Below, piece by piece: positions 20,386-28,621 of a DNA stretch of 64,000 bases. Every line of letters begins with the position of its first letter. Positions within the stretch are counted from its first letter, which is position 1. Location of the stretch: the NCBI GenBank assembly GCA_903910555.1, contig CAIVZZ010000003.1, forward strand, positions 1 through 64,000, in the 5' to 3' direction. The notes beneath the pieces are model-generated. The model was not told the DNA's origin and made no database searches. It worked only from the letters and a program-made list of their open reading frames with translations. A program made the position numbers and the translations under genes. This stretch comes from an uncultured Gemmatimonadota bacterium (GTDB lineage Bacteria > Gemmatimonadota > Gemmatimonadetes > Gemmatimonadales > Gemmatimonadaceae).

Positions 20386-21528
20386 TTGAATAGCGACATG
20401 GGCGCGGTTCGCCGCGTTCAGCTGCTGCCGGGGTTCACGGTGGTTTTACTCACCGTGCTCCTGCTCTGGCTCGCGAAGACCGTCGCCGACGTCCTGCTGT
20501 TCTTTTTTCTCGCGGTGCTCGTCGCGGTGTATCTCGACGCGCTCGCCGCATTTGTCGCCAAGCGAACGAAGACCGGTCCGCGCAGCGCGTTCGCGCTTGC
20601 CGTGGTCATCACGATCGCCGCGGTTGCGGGAATCGGTGCGCTGCTCGTGCCGCCGGTGGTCGAGCAAACGCACCAGCTCGTCGCGAGACTGCCGGAGTAT
20701 GCAGCGGCGTGGAAAGCGAGTCTCGCCGGTCTTGGCGAGCAGTTTCCGGCACTGAAGGCGCTCGTCACACCGGACAATCAAGCGCAAATCGTTTCCGGTG
20801 CGCTCGATCAAGCGCAGGGATTTCTTGGCGGACTCCTGCCGAAAGTCTTTAACATCGCGCACGGTTTTATCGACGTCGCGTCGATTCTCGTGATGGCGCT
20901 GTACCTGGCGCTGCACCCGGGCACGTATCGCGATTTTGTCGTGTCGATCACGCCACCCAAGCATCGCGAGGCGACGCGCGACGTGCTCGCCACACTCGGC
21001 GAGACGCTGCGCTCGTGGGTTCTCGCGCAGCTCTTCACGATGGCCGTGCTCGGTGCGCTCACCGCGATCGGGCTCAAACTGCTCAACGTTCCGTACTGGC
21101 TGACATTCGGATTGTTCAGCGGGCTCGCGGCGATCGTACCGTTCTTCGGCACGCTAATTTCAACCGTGGTGCCCGCGCTCTTTGTGCTCGGCGGCGCGGG
21201 CGGGCCGATTGGCGCGCTGTTCGTTCTCATGCTCGGCGTGGTCGTGCATTTGATCGAAGCGAATGTCGTCGCGCCGATCATCATGTCACGCGGGGTGCAC
21301 CTGCCGCCGGTCTTTTCGATTATGGCCGTGCTGATCGCCGGCACGCTGCTCGGGCCGCTTGGATTGCTGGTTGCGGTGCCGACGCTGTGCGTCGTCATGG
21401 TGCTCATCAGAAAAGTTCTCATTGAGCGCGTGTATGGCGATGTCAGCACCAATGAGGAGAAGCGCGAGGATGCTGAGCTCGCGCTCGCGCCGGCGAACTC
21501 CGCGCCCGGAGATTCCAGCAGCGCGTGA
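20386..21528 (+). CDS. AI-2E-family (PerM-like) membrane transporter
   Basis: 380 residues from a TTG at 20386 that lies a suitable distance after GGAGAAG; an ATG at 20398 is the alternative. Seven to eight hydrophobic helices, with a soluble loop between helices 3 and 4 (TPDNQAQIVSGALDQAQGFL) and the family motif around LFSGLAAIVPFFGTLIS, then EANVVAPIIMSRGVHLPP. Members export small molecules or act as Na+/H+ antiporters; the AI-2 role is known for only some. Two bases after pspA, so in that operon. Substrate unknown. Confidence 0.9.
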   Translation: MNSDMGAVRRVQLLPGFTVVLLTVLLLWLAKTVADVLLFFFLAVLVAVYLDALAAFVAKRTKTGPRSAFALAVVITIAAVAGIGALLVPPVVEQTHQLVARLPEYAAAWKASLAGLGEQFPALKALVTPDNQAQIVSGALDQAQGFLGGLLPKVFNIAHGFIDVASILVMALYLALHPGTYRDFVVSITPPKHREATRDVLATLGETLRSWVLAQLFTMAVLGALTAIGLKLLNVPYWLTFGLFSGLAAIVPFFGTLISTVVPALFVLGGAGGPIGALFVLMLGVVVHLIEANVVAPIIMSRGVHLPPVFSIMAVLIAGTLLGPLGLLVAVPTLCVVMVLIRKVLIERVYGDVSTNEEKREDAELALAPANSAPGDSSSA

Positions 21529-21610
21529 TTTGAACGTGCGCGCGGGAATTCGGTAACGCGCGCGGTCTCATGGTGACACTTTTTGCGAGCCGCGGACGCA
21601 CTTTGCCGCC

Positions 21611-22333
21611 GTGCTCCATTTCGCGCTCGAACTCCGCAGCGTCACCAGACGCTATCGCGCCGGCGTCACCGGCTGCTCTGGCGAAATCATCGCGCTCGAT
21701 CGCGTGTCGCTCACCGTCGCGCCGGGCGAGTGCGTCGGTATCGCGGGCGCGCCAGGCTCCGGTAAAAGCACGCTGCTGCTGTGCGCCGCTGGAATTCTGC
21801 GACCGCACGAAGGCAGTGTGCACGCGGTTCCCGCGGCATTCGTCGCGCGCCGCGGCAGCAGTGAGGCGCAGCTCGGTTCGCACGCTGCGCTCACGCACGC
21901 GCTGCACGCCGCGCCGAAGCTGCTGTGTCTCGACGACCCGCTGGCCTTACTCGATGCCTCCGGTCGCGATCGCTACGTGTCGATCTTGCATGAGCTCCGG
22001 GGCGCGGGCGTCGCCGTACTCATCAGCGGGCGGAACGCAGAGACGATGGACAGCTGCACGTCGCGGTTGATCACGCTCGAGTCCGGGCGAATCTCCCGCG
22101 CTGTGCGGCGGCGGCGCACGCTGGAGCTCGAGGTCGGCATGCCGTCGTATGCGGCGATGGCGCTGGCGAATCGGATTCCAACCGTCCGCCGGCTTGGTCA
22201 GGCGCTCCGTGTCGCACTCGACGACATCACGGCCGAGGAAGTGCTCAGTGCGTGCCTCGCACTCGGCATTCGGGTGCACGGGTCGCGCGTCATTACAACC
22301 GGCGCGCCGGGGAGAGTCGCCGAGGCTGACTGA
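21611..22333 (+). CDS. Degenerate ABC-type ATPase domain protein
   Basis: 240 residues from GTG. Walker A (GIAGAPGSGKSTLLLCAAG) and a Walker B-like KLLCLDDPLALLD are clear, with the catalytic Glu replaced by Asp. The span between them is only about 75 residues and lacks a recognisable Q-loop and LSGGQ signature (the position reads SSEAQLGSHAALTHAL), so the helical subdomain is shortened. An H-loop-like position is ISGR rather than STH. The last 65 residues do not resemble an ABC domain. It may be a non-transport or inactive ATPase. A possible weak hairpin (GCGCGCG/CGCGCGC, 21539-21567) lies upstream. No permease adjoins it. Confidence 0.7.
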   Translation: MLHFALELRSVTRRYRAGVTGCSGEIIALDRVSLTVAPGECVGIAGAPGSGKSTLLLCAAGILRPHEGSVHAVPAAFVARRGSSEAQLGSHAALTHALHAAPKLLCLDDPLALLDASGRDRYVSILHELRGAGVAVLISGRNAETMDSCTSRLITLESGRISRAVRRRRTLELEVGMPSYAAMALANRIPTVRRLGQALRVALDDITAEEVLSACLALGIRVHGSRVITTGAPGRVAEAD

Positions 22334-22390
22334 CGGTGCGTTTGCGTGGTATCTTCGCACGAGTTCACACACGCCCTCACCAGCGCTCCG

Positions 22391-24739
22391 ATGGCCGACG
22401 TTCGCGACCAACTGCAGGCAGCGCTCGGGAGCGCGTTCACCATCGAGCGCGAGCTCCTGGGTGGCGCGATGAGCCGCGTGTTCGTCGCGACGGAGACTTC
22501 GCTGGGGCGCCGCGTGGCGATCAAAGTTTTGTCGCCGGAACTCGCGAACGCGATGAGCGCCGAACGTTTCCGGCGCGAAATCCAGATGGTCGCGCAGCTG
22601 CAGCATCCACACATCGTCCCGGTGTTCGCCGCCGGGGATGCCGACGGGCTGCTCTACTACACGATGCCGTTCGTAGAGGGCGAGACGCTTCGCGCGCGAT
22701 TGCTGCGCGACGGCAAGCTTCCGGTGGCGGAGGCGCTCTCACTTTTCATTGAGCTCGCGGACGCACTCGCCTACGCACATGGCCGCGGCGTCGTGCATCG
22801 CGACATCAAGCCTGAGAATGTTTTGCTCAGCGGGTCGAGCGGGCTGCACGCGACGCTTGCCGATTTCGGTGTCTCGCGCGCGCTCAGTGTGGCGACGGGC
22901 GCCGGGCGGCTCACGACGCAGGGTCTCGTACTCGGCACGCCCGCATATATGGCGCCCGAACAAATCGCCGGCGATTCAGGTGCCGACGAGCGCGCAGATA
23001 TTTACAGTCTCGGCCTGGTAGCGTACGAAATGCTCGGCGGTGGGTCGCCGTTCGAGGCGAAGTCACCGCAGGCACTGCTCGCGGCGCATGTCACCGTAGC
23101 GCCGCGTCCGCTCAATGCGCTGCGTGCCGACGTGCCGCCGGCACTCGGCGCGATTGTGATGCGGTGCCTGCAGAAAGATCCGGCGGACCGCCCGCAGTCG
23201 GCGGCCGATCTCGCCGCGCAGTTGCGCGCGGTGAGTTCCGGCGCGCACCCGGCACGCGTGCGCGCGACGCAGCAAAAGCGCGCGACGCTCGCGGTAATCC
23301 TCGTCACGTTTGTCGCGGCATTCTCCGCGGCGTACGCAGTCCGGCATCGCGCGCATCCGGGCGGGGCTGCGACGGCCTCCGCCTCGACTGCGTCGATATC
23401 GTCGATCGCAGTCACACCGCTCGTGAATGCCTCCGGAAACTCGGCCGATGATTATCTCGCCGACGGCATCACAGACGAGCTCAACTCGGCGCTCGGCAAA
23501 GCCGGGCTGAAGGTCATGTCGCGATCGTCAGCGTTCCGGTTCAGAGGGCGCAAGGATATCGACGACCGGCAGATTGGTGAAAGTCTCCATGTCGCGGCGG
23601 TGCTTGGCGGGACGATGTTTCGCGAAGGGAAAACGCTGCGGCTGACGGCGCATCTGACGAGAACCGCCGACGGCACGGAAATCTGGTCGGACAAGTTCGA
23701 CCGCCAGGCCAGCGGAATCTTTGCGATGCAGGACGACCTCACGCGCGAGATCGTTTCCAAGCTCAATGTCACGCTCAAAGGGAGCGCGCCAAGTCACGGC
23801 ACGGAGAACCTCGCCGCCTACGATTTGTATCTGCGCGGGCGCTACTTCTGGAATCAGCGGAGCAAGGCCGCGCTCGACTCGGCGATCAGAATTTTCAGCG
23901 AGGCCGTCGCGCTCGACTCAACCTACGCGCTCGCGTACTCCGGCCTCGCCGACAGCTGGACGCTGATGGGAACGTTCGGTTACGCGCCGGCGAAGGATGA
24001 ATTCCCCAAAGGCCGCGCCGCCGCCGAGCACGCGATTCGCCTCGACAGCACGCTCGCCGAACCGCACGTGTCGCTCGGCATGGTCGCGGAGTTCTACGAC
24101 TGGGATTGGGAGCGCGCACTGCGGGAGTTCGATCGTGCCGAGGCGCTGAATCCGAACTATGCGAGCACCTATCTGTTCCGCGGGTGGACCGTATCGCTCA
24201 CCGGCCATTACGCGGACGTGCTGCCTCTGTTCGAGCGCGCCAGGACGCTGGAACCGCTGTCGCTGACGATTAACGCCCGGGTCGGGACTATTCTGTTGAT
24301 TCTCGGCAGATATGACGATGCCGAGCGCCAACTGAAGGCCACGCTCGCGCTCGATTCGACCTTTGGCGTTGCCCGGATCGAGATGGCGAACTTGTACGCG
24401 ACAAAACGCAACTATGCGCGCGCTGTGCCGTTTCTTCCCGACATATCGCACGGGTTGGCGCTCGGATCCGCCTCGATTGCGGCATACGTGTACGGCCGCA
24501 CGGGGCGCCCCGATGAACTTCGTAAGCTCCTTGCCGATCTCACTGCCGCACGTGCGAAGCAGTATGTGCCGGCTGACGGATTCGTCGCTGCATACGCGCA
24601 GCTCGGGAATCTCGATGCCGCATTTGCCGAGCTTGAGCGCGCGGTGCAGGCGCGAGACTGGAGCGCGCTGATGATCGGGATGTATCCGGAATACGCGCCG
24701 CTTCGGGCGGACCCGCGCTATAAAAAAAATTCGGAGTGA
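22391..24739 (+). CDS. Ser/Thr protein kinase with transmembrane segment and TPR sensor region
   Basis: 782 residues from the ATG at 22391 (MADVRDQLQAALGSAFTIER). Kinase domain about residues 20-280: glycine loop LLGGAMSRVFVA, Lys in VAIKVL, catalytic loop VVHRDIKPENVLL, DFG in LADFGVSRA, and APE in YMAPEQ, so it should be active. A single transmembrane helix (LAVILVTFVAAFSAAYAV) follows. The outer part has a FlgO/TolB-N-like domain (ITDELNSALGKAGLKVMSRS) and then several TPRs from about residue 475 on. This kinase-TM-TPR layout is common in Gemmatimonadota and Acidobacteriota. Likely senses an envelope signal. Targets unknown. Confidence 0.9.
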   Translation: MADVRDQLQAALGSAFTIERELLGGAMSRVFVATETSLGRRVAIKVLSPELANAMSAERFRREIQMVAQLQHPHIVPVFAAGDADGLLYYTMPFVEGETLRARLLRDGKLPVAEALSLFIELADALAYAHGRGVVHRDIKPENVLLSGSSGLHATLADFGVSRALSVATGAGRLTTQGLVLGTPAYMAPEQIAGDSGADERADIYSLGLVAYEMLGGGSPFEAKSPQALLAAHVTVAPRPLNALRADVPPALGAIVMRCLQKDPADRPQSAADLAAQLRAVSSGAHPARVRATQQKRATLAVILVTFVAAFSAAYAVRHRAHPGGAATASASTASISSIAVTPLVNASGNSADDYLADGITDELNSALGKAGLKVMSRSSAFRFRGRKDIDDRQIGESLHVAAVLGGTMFREGKTLRLTAHLTRTADGTEIWSDKFDRQASGIFAMQDDLTREIVSKLNVTLKGSAPSHGTENLAAYDLYLRGRYFWNQRSKAALDSAIRIFSEAVALDSTYALAYSGLADSWTLMGTFGYAPAKDEFPKGRAAAEHAIRLDSTLAEPHVSLGMVAEFYDWDWERALREFDRAEALNPNYASTYLFRGWTVSLTGHYADVLPLFERARTLEPLSLTINARVGTILLILGRYDDAERQLKATLALDSTFGVARIEMANLYATKRNYARAVPFLPDISHGLALGSASIAAYVYGRTGRPDELRKLLADLTAARAKQYVPADGFVAAYAQLGNLDAAFAELERAVQARDWSALMIGMYPEYAPLRADPRYKKNSE

Positions 24740-24791
24740 GACGCACCTCGCGGGAGTGCCGTCCAGCCTTGTCCCGCCCTAAGTTTCACTC

Positions 24792-26201
24792 GTGCCCGAT
24801 TTCCTTCTCCATAACTCGCTGACGCGCGAGACCGAACCGTTCGCGCCAGCGGACGGCCGCACGGTGCGGCTATACACGTGCGGCCCGACGGTCTACAACG
24901 CCGCGCATCTCGGAAATTTCCGCACCTTCCTCTTTGAGGATCTGCTGCGGCGCGTGCTGCGCCTGCGCGGATGGGGCGTGGAGCAGGTGATGAACCTGAC
25001 CGACGTCGACGACAAAATCATCAAGCGTGCGACCGAGCAGGGAAAGACGATCCGGCAGCTGACCGATCCGGTTATTGAAGTCTTTCACGAGGATCGCGAG
25101 TTCTTGCGAATTCAGCGCGCCGAGCATTATCCGCGCGCGACGGATTTCATCAAGGAAATGATCGCGCTCGTAAAGCGGCTCGTGAAAAAGAAGGTCGCGT
25201 ACAAAGCGGATGATGGATCCGTCTACTTCGCGATCGATAAATTTCCGACGTACGGAAAACTCTCGCGGCTGGATACGCGCGAGCTGAAGACCGGCGCGCG
25301 CGTTGCGCAGGACGAATACGCGAAAGAGAACGCACAGGATTTCGCTCTCTGGAAAGCGGCGAAACCCGAGGATGAAGCGTGCGCCGCGGCGTGGGATTCA
25401 CCGTGGGGACGCGGCCGTCCCGGCTGGCATCTCGAGTGCTCGGCGATGGCGATGACGATCCTCGGCGAGACGATCGATCTGCATTGCGGCGGCGTCGATC
25501 TGATCTTTCCGCATCACGAAGATGAAATCGCGCAGAGCGAAGCCGCGACGGGAAAAACGTTTTCGCGTGTCTGGTGCCACGGCGAGTTTTTGCTGACTGA
25601 TGGATCGAAGATGGCGAAGCGTGTCGGCAACGTGAGCACGGTTTCGGATTTGCGCGCGAACGGCGTGAGTGCGGCGGCGCTGCGGCATTTCGTGTTCTCG
25701 ACGCATTATCGCAAGCAGCTGAATCTTTCGGGCGATGCGCTCGAGGCTTCGTCTGAAGCGGTCCGAAGGGTCGGCGATTTTGCGGACCGATTGGACCGCG
25801 AATCGGCGGGGACGCCGGCGCTGGCCGAGGCGGCGGAGACGCTTTTGATCGAGGCGACCGCGGCATTTTCAGACGATTTGAACGCGCCGCGGGCGATGGG
25901 GTCGCTGTTTGAGTTCATCACGGCGGCGAACCGTGAGTTTGATGCCCGGGGGACGTCGACGGAGGCGGTGGTTCGGGCACGGGAGGCGTTCAGGCAGGTG
26001 AACGCGGTACTGGATATTGTGCCGGACCGGGGGACTGAGGATGGCGAGCTGGCGGCGTGGGTTGAGGGGCAGCTGGCGGAGCGGGCGGCGGCGCGGCAGC
26101 GGCGGGATTTTGCGGCGGCGGATGCGGTGCGTAAAGGGTTGGAGGAGAAGGGGATAGCTATTGAGGATTCGGCTTCGGGGACTCGGTGGAAAAAACTGTG
26201 A
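24792..26201 (+). CDS. cysS: Cysteinyl-tRNA synthetase
   Basis: 469 residues from GTG. Charges tRNA-Cys with cysteine. Class I motifs: AHLGNFR in the HIGH position, and DGSKMAKRVGN as the KMSKS loop. Zinc ligands include YTCGPTVYN (Cys 29 region), LECSAMAM and FPHHEDE. Length is normal. The last 170 bases are strikingly G-rich and lead into a tandem GTGAGGGG repeat that overlaps the stop codon. The tRNA cluster follows in the same direction. Confidence 0.97.
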   Translation: MPDFLLHNSLTRETEPFAPADGRTVRLYTCGPTVYNAAHLGNFRTFLFEDLLRRVLRLRGWGVEQVMNLTDVDDKIIKRATEQGKTIRQLTDPVIEVFHEDREFLRIQRAEHYPRATDFIKEMIALVKRLVKKKVAYKADDGSVYFAIDKFPTYGKLSRLDTRELKTGARVAQDEYAKENAQDFALWKAAKPEDEACAAAWDSPWGRGRPGWHLECSAMAMTILGETIDLHCGGVDLIFPHHEDEIAQSEAATGKTFSRVWCHGEFLLTDGSKMAKRVGNVSTVSDLRANGVSAAALRHFVFSTHYRKQLNLSGDALEASSEAVRRVGDFADRLDRESAGTPALAEAAETLLIEATAAFSDDLNAPRAMGSLFEFITAANREFDARGTSTEAVVRAREAFRQVNAVLDIVPDRGTEDGELAAWVEGQLAERAAARQRRDFAAADAVRKGLEEKGIAIEDSASGTRWKKL

Positions 26202-26252
26202 GGGGTGAGGGGGAACATCGGTGAGGGGTGAGGGGGAAGGTCGGTGAGGGGT
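26198..26252 (+). repeat. Tandem 23-bp G-rich repeat overlapping the cysS stop codon
   Basis: Two complete units of GTGAGGGGTGAGGGGGAACA-TCG type (second has GG for CA) and a partial third begin at the cysS TGA. Each unit is itself internally repetitive (GTGAGGG). GTGAGGGGTGAGGAGTGGG recurs at 26669 between tRNA genes. Probably replication-slippage product; could form G-quadruplexes on the coding strand. Confidence 0.7.
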
Positions 26253-26293
26253 TGGTTTTTGGGATGGATGTGCGAGATTTTGGTGTTGGAATT

Positions 26294-26365
26294 GCCTGCT
26301 TAGCTCAGCGGTAGAGCACTCGATTTGTAATCGAGCGGTCGTCAGTTCAATCCTGACAGCAGGCT
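26294..26365 (+). tRNA. tRNA-Thr (TGT)
   Basis: 72 nt. Acceptor GCCTGCT pairs with AGCAGGC; D-arm TAGCTCAGCGGTAGAGCA; anticodon loop TTTGTAA with anticodon TGT; T-arm GTTCAATCC. CCA is not encoded. First of the four-tRNA cluster whose order Thr-Tyr-Gly-Thr is the same as upstream of tufB in Escherichia coli. Confidence 0.96.
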
Positions 26366-26578
26366 CTTGGAAATCAGGTGGCGCGACCCCAAACGCGCCG
26401 ATCGGGCCGCGCTCCGGCGGCCATTGACTAAGCCTTTGAGCCCGCCTATTTTACGAGGCTCGCGGAGAACTTTTCCAATTCCCTCCGCCAGCTTTGCTGT
26501 CCGCGGGAGTTTTCTGTCGTTTTCAGCGGGCGAATGGCGACTTGAGACTAGAACAGAAGTGGTCGTGAAGGATCGAGC
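26366..26578 (+). other. Spacer between tRNA-Thr and tRNA-Tyr, no gene seen
   Basis: 213 bases with no credible ORF on either strand. Contains GCGCGACCCCAAACGCGCC and CGGGCCGCGCTCCGGCGGCC, which could fold weakly. The cluster may be transcribed through it and processed, or it may hold a second promoter. Confidence 0.4.
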
Positions 26579-26661
26579 GGTGGGGTACCCAAGTGGCCAA
26601 CGGGAGCAGACTGTAAATCTGCCGGCTCACGCCTTCGAAGGTTCGAATCCTTCCCCCACCA
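26579..26661 (+). tRNA. tRNA-Tyr (GTA)
   Basis: 83 nt. Acceptor GGTGGGG pairs with CCCCACC, followed by discriminator A. Anticodon loop CTGTAAA gives anticodon GTA. A long variable arm (CCGGCTCACGCCTTCG region) marks it as a class II tRNA, as expected for bacterial Tyr. T-loop GTTCGAATCC. Confidence 0.95.
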
Positions 26662-26728
26662 TGACGCAGTGAGGGGTGAGGAGTGGGACGGGTGGGATTG
26701 CGTGAAGGGATAGAGGAGAGAGGGCAAC

Positions 26729-26801
26729 GCGGGAGTAGCTCAGCTGGTAGAGCGCAAGCCTTCCAAGCTTGATGTCGCGGGTTCGAGCCCCGTCTCCCGC
26801 T
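26729..26801 (+). tRNA. tRNA-Gly (TCC)
   Basis: 73 nt. Acceptor GCGGGAG pairs with CTCCCGC; D-arm TAGCTCAGCTGGTAGAGC; anticodon loop CTTCCAA with TCC; T-arm GTTCGAGCCCC. Discriminator T, as usual for bacterial tRNA-Gly. CCA not encoded. Confidence 0.96.
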
Positions 26802-26833
26802 CTGGTAGTGAGAACGTGCTGGGTTTCTAGAGT

Positions 26834-26906
26834 GCACGCATAGCTCAGTCGGTAGAGCACCCCCTTGGTAAGGGGGAGGTCATCGGTTCAATCCCGATTG
26901 CGTGCT
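26834..26906 (+). tRNA. tRNA-Thr (GGT)
   Basis: 73 nt. Acceptor GCACGCA pairs with TGCGTGC; D-arm TAGCTCAGTCGGTAGAGC; anticodon stem CCCCC/GGGGG with loop TTGGTAA and anticodon GGT; T-arm GTTCAATCC. In many bacteria tufB follows directly; here rpmG follows after 49 bases beginning with a T run. Confidence 0.96.
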
Positions 26907-26955
26907 TTTTTTGTACACGGCAGAAGGCAGACGACAGACGACAGGTTGAGGAACC

Positions 26956-27108
26956 ATGCCCCGCGAAAAAATCATTCTTGCGTGCAGCGACTGCAAGAAC
27001 AGGAACTATTTCACGACGAAGAACAAGCGCGTGCATCCCGAGCGCGTTGAGTGGAAGAAGTACTGCCCGCGCTGCGACAAGCACGTGCTCCACAAGGAGA
27101 CGAAGTAA
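26956..27108 (+). CDS. rpmG: 50S ribosomal protein L33
   Basis: 50 residues, too short for the ORF track. [20 protein letters not shown] followed by a second CPRC pair gives the four-cysteine zinc-binding form of L33 (C-x2-C ... C-x2-C), located near the E-site of the 50S subunit. GAGG lies five bases before the ATG. The secE GTG starts immediately after its TAA, with no tRNA-Trp in between as found in many bacteria. Having the zinc form here implies zinc-replete growth as the norm, though a zinc-free paralog elsewhere cannot be excluded. Confidence 0.95.
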   Translation: MPREKIILACSDCKNRNYFTTKNKRVHPERVEWKKYCPRCDKHVLHKETK

Positions 27109-27339
27109 GTGACCGACGTTCAGGTCAAGGAACCGTCGCTTCCGGAGCGGACCGTCGCGTTTTATCACGACGTGATGGCCGAAATGAAGAAGGTGACGTG
27201 GCCCGATTTTCCGCAGGTGAGGCAGCTCTCGATCAGCGTGATTCTTCTCTCGCTGTTCATCGGCGGCGTCATCGCGATCATGGACGTCATCCTGCAGCAG
27301 GTGCTCGTTCGTTGGATTCCGTCTCTGTTCGGAGGGTGA
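27109..27339 (+). CDS. secE: Preprotein translocase subunit SecE
   Basis: 76 residues from GTG, directly abutting the rpmG stop with AAGGAGA as ribosome-binding site. The short single-helix form: amphipathic EMKKVTWPDFPQVRQLS is the conserved SecE motif, followed by one transmembrane helix (VILLSLFIGGVIAIMDVIL). Clamps SecY in the SecYEG translocon. Followed by nusG after one base, the usual order. Confidence 0.97.
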   Translation: MTDVQVKEPSLPERTVAFYHDVMAEMKKVTWPDFPQVRQLSISVILLSLFIGGVIAIMDVILQQVLVRWIPSLFGG

Positions 27340-27340
27340 G

Positions 27341-27883
27341 GTGACGCATCACTTTTACGCGGTCCAGACGACCTCTGGCCACGAGAACAAGGTGCGCAAC
27401 CTGATCCAGCGAAAAATCGACGCTGACACCACGCCGGCTGCCGAGCGCGTAATCCGCCAGGCACTCGTGCCGACGGAACAGGCGGTCGAGATCAAGAACG
27501 GCAAGAAGGTCACGGTGGAGCGGAAGGTGTATCCCGGCTACGTGCTCGTCGAAATGGTCATCGATCAAGAGACGCTGCACACGATCAACGGGATTCAGGG
27601 CGTGATCAAGTTCGTCGGAAAAGATCGCGACCCGCAGGCGCTGCGCCCGGATGAAGTCAATCGCCTGCTCGGCATCGCAGACGAGACGGTTGAAGAAGCA
27701 CCGAAAGAAGAGATTCCGTTCCTGGTTGGTCAGGCGGTGGCGATCACGGAAGGACCGTTCACGGATTTCAATGGGACGGTTGAGGACGTGATGGCGGATA
27801 AGGGGAAGGTTCGGGTTTCGGTCTCGCTGTTTGGCAGGCCGACTTCGGTTGAACTGGATTACTTGCAGCTGAAGGCGCATTAG
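27341..27883 (+). CDS. nusG: Transcription termination/antitermination factor NusG
   Basis: 180 residues from GTG. NGN domain: FYAVQTTSGHENKVRNLIQR to GVIKFVGKDRDPQAL, including KVYPGYVLVEM. The C-terminal KOW domain (about residue 127 onward) reads GQAVAITEGPFTDFNGTVED. Binds RNA polymerase clamp and couples to Rho or ribosomal S10. A short internal insertion (ADTTPAAERVIRQALVPTEQ...KNGKKVTVERK) is within the usual range. Third gene of the rpmG-secE-nusG unit; transcription may stop or restart in the 315-base gap that follows. Confidence 0.97.
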   Translation: MTHHFYAVQTTSGHENKVRNLIQRKIDADTTPAAERVIRQALVPTEQAVEIKNGKKVTVERKVYPGYVLVEMVIDQETLHTINGIQGVIKFVGKDRDPQALRPDEVNRLLGIADETVEEAPKEEIPFLVGQAVAITEGPFTDFNGTVEDVMADKGKVRVSVSLFGRPTSVELDYLQLKAH

Positions 27884-28198
27884 TTCTTCGCTGCTTTGCA
27901 GACGTGTACTGTTTTTTGTTGGTCGGTGTTCTGTAAGAGAATTTGTCCGGGCCGTTGATCGTTTCGACGCGCTTCGATTTTAGGACGGAAAACCTTCGTT
28001 AACCGACGCACGGAAAACAGTTCACTCGCGGTTTGTTTCTGTTTTTGTAGATGCCCTTGCGCGGGGCAGCCTAGTCAGGCGAGGAGCGCCCCGTCGGATA
28101 CCACTACGACGCTAAACACACCGTGGTAGTCAGCAACCAACATCCCGCAGAGTGCTTCGCGGCTGGTGAGTTGCTTCACGCACCCCAAGAGGAGCCAC
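27884..28198 (+). promoter_or_regulatory. Structured leader region upstream of rplK
   Basis: 315 bases without a gene. It has an inverted pair (CTGTTTTTTGTTGGTCGGTG at 27909 and the CCGACGCACGGAAAACAG at 28003) with a possible promoter between (TTGATC at 27956, TTTTAG 17 bases on). Downstream, CGGGGC...GCCCCG encloses GCCT/AGGC, and TACCAC pairs with GTGGTA. In many bacteria L1 represses its own operon by binding the rplK leader, so this is the place for such a site, but I cannot identify it. GAGGAG precedes the rplK ATG. Confidence 0.5.
27979..28032 (+). repeat. Copy 2 of the dispersed intergenic element (core 27999-28028)
   Basis: Core TTAACCGACGCACGGAAAAC followed by AGTTCACTCG. Matches copy 1 at 43 of 54 positions without gaps. 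It also pairs imperfectly with CTGTTTTTTGTTGGTCGGTG at 27909-27928 (15 of the first 19 positions), so it is the right arm of a palindrome-like structure. Lies 170 nt before rplK. Confidence 0.65.
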
Positions 28199-28621
28199 AT
28201 GGCAAAGAAGGTCACGGGTTTCGTCAAACTGCAGATCCCTGCAGGAAAGGCGAATCCGGCCCCGCCGGTCGGTACAGCGCTCGGACCGCAGGGAATCAAC
28301 ATCATGATGTTCTGCAAAGAGTTCAACGCTCGGACGCAGGGCCAGGATACGATTCTCCCGGTTGAGATCACGATCTACGGCGACAAATCCTTCACCTTCA
28401 TCCTGAAGACACCGCCAGCCGCGGTGCTCATCAAGAAGGCTGTTGGAATTGAAAAGGGCTCGGGTCAGCCGAATCGCAACAAAGTTGGCAAGATCACCAA
28501 GGCACAGATCCGCACGATCGCGGAGCTGAAAATGCCCGATCTCAACTGCGAATCAATCGAGTCGGCAATGGCGATGGTCGCCGGTGCCGCACGATCGATG
28601 GGCGTGGAGGTCGCAGACTGA
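28199..28621 (+). CDS. rplK: 50S ribosomal protein L11
   Basis: 140 residues from the ATG at 28199 with GAGGAG just upstream; the track's 11 extra residues are spurious. [20 protein letters not shown] and GPALGQxG-equivalent [20 protein letters not shown] are the conserved N-domain that binds the thiostrepton/GTPase centre of 23S rRNA; the C-domain has [20 protein letters not shown]. Overlaps rplA by one base (TGATG). Confidence 0.98.
   Translation: MAKKVTGFVKLQIPAGKANPAPPVGTALGPQGINIMMFCKEFNARTQGQDTILPVEITIYGDKSFTFILKTPPAAVLIKKAVGIEKGSGQPNRNKVGKITKAQIRTIAELKMPDLNCESIESAMAMVAGAARSMGVEVAD

Noticed and set aside
27100-27112. tRNA-Trp between rpmG and secE, as in many bacteria
   Set aside because: The secE GTG directly follows the rpmG TAA; there is no space.
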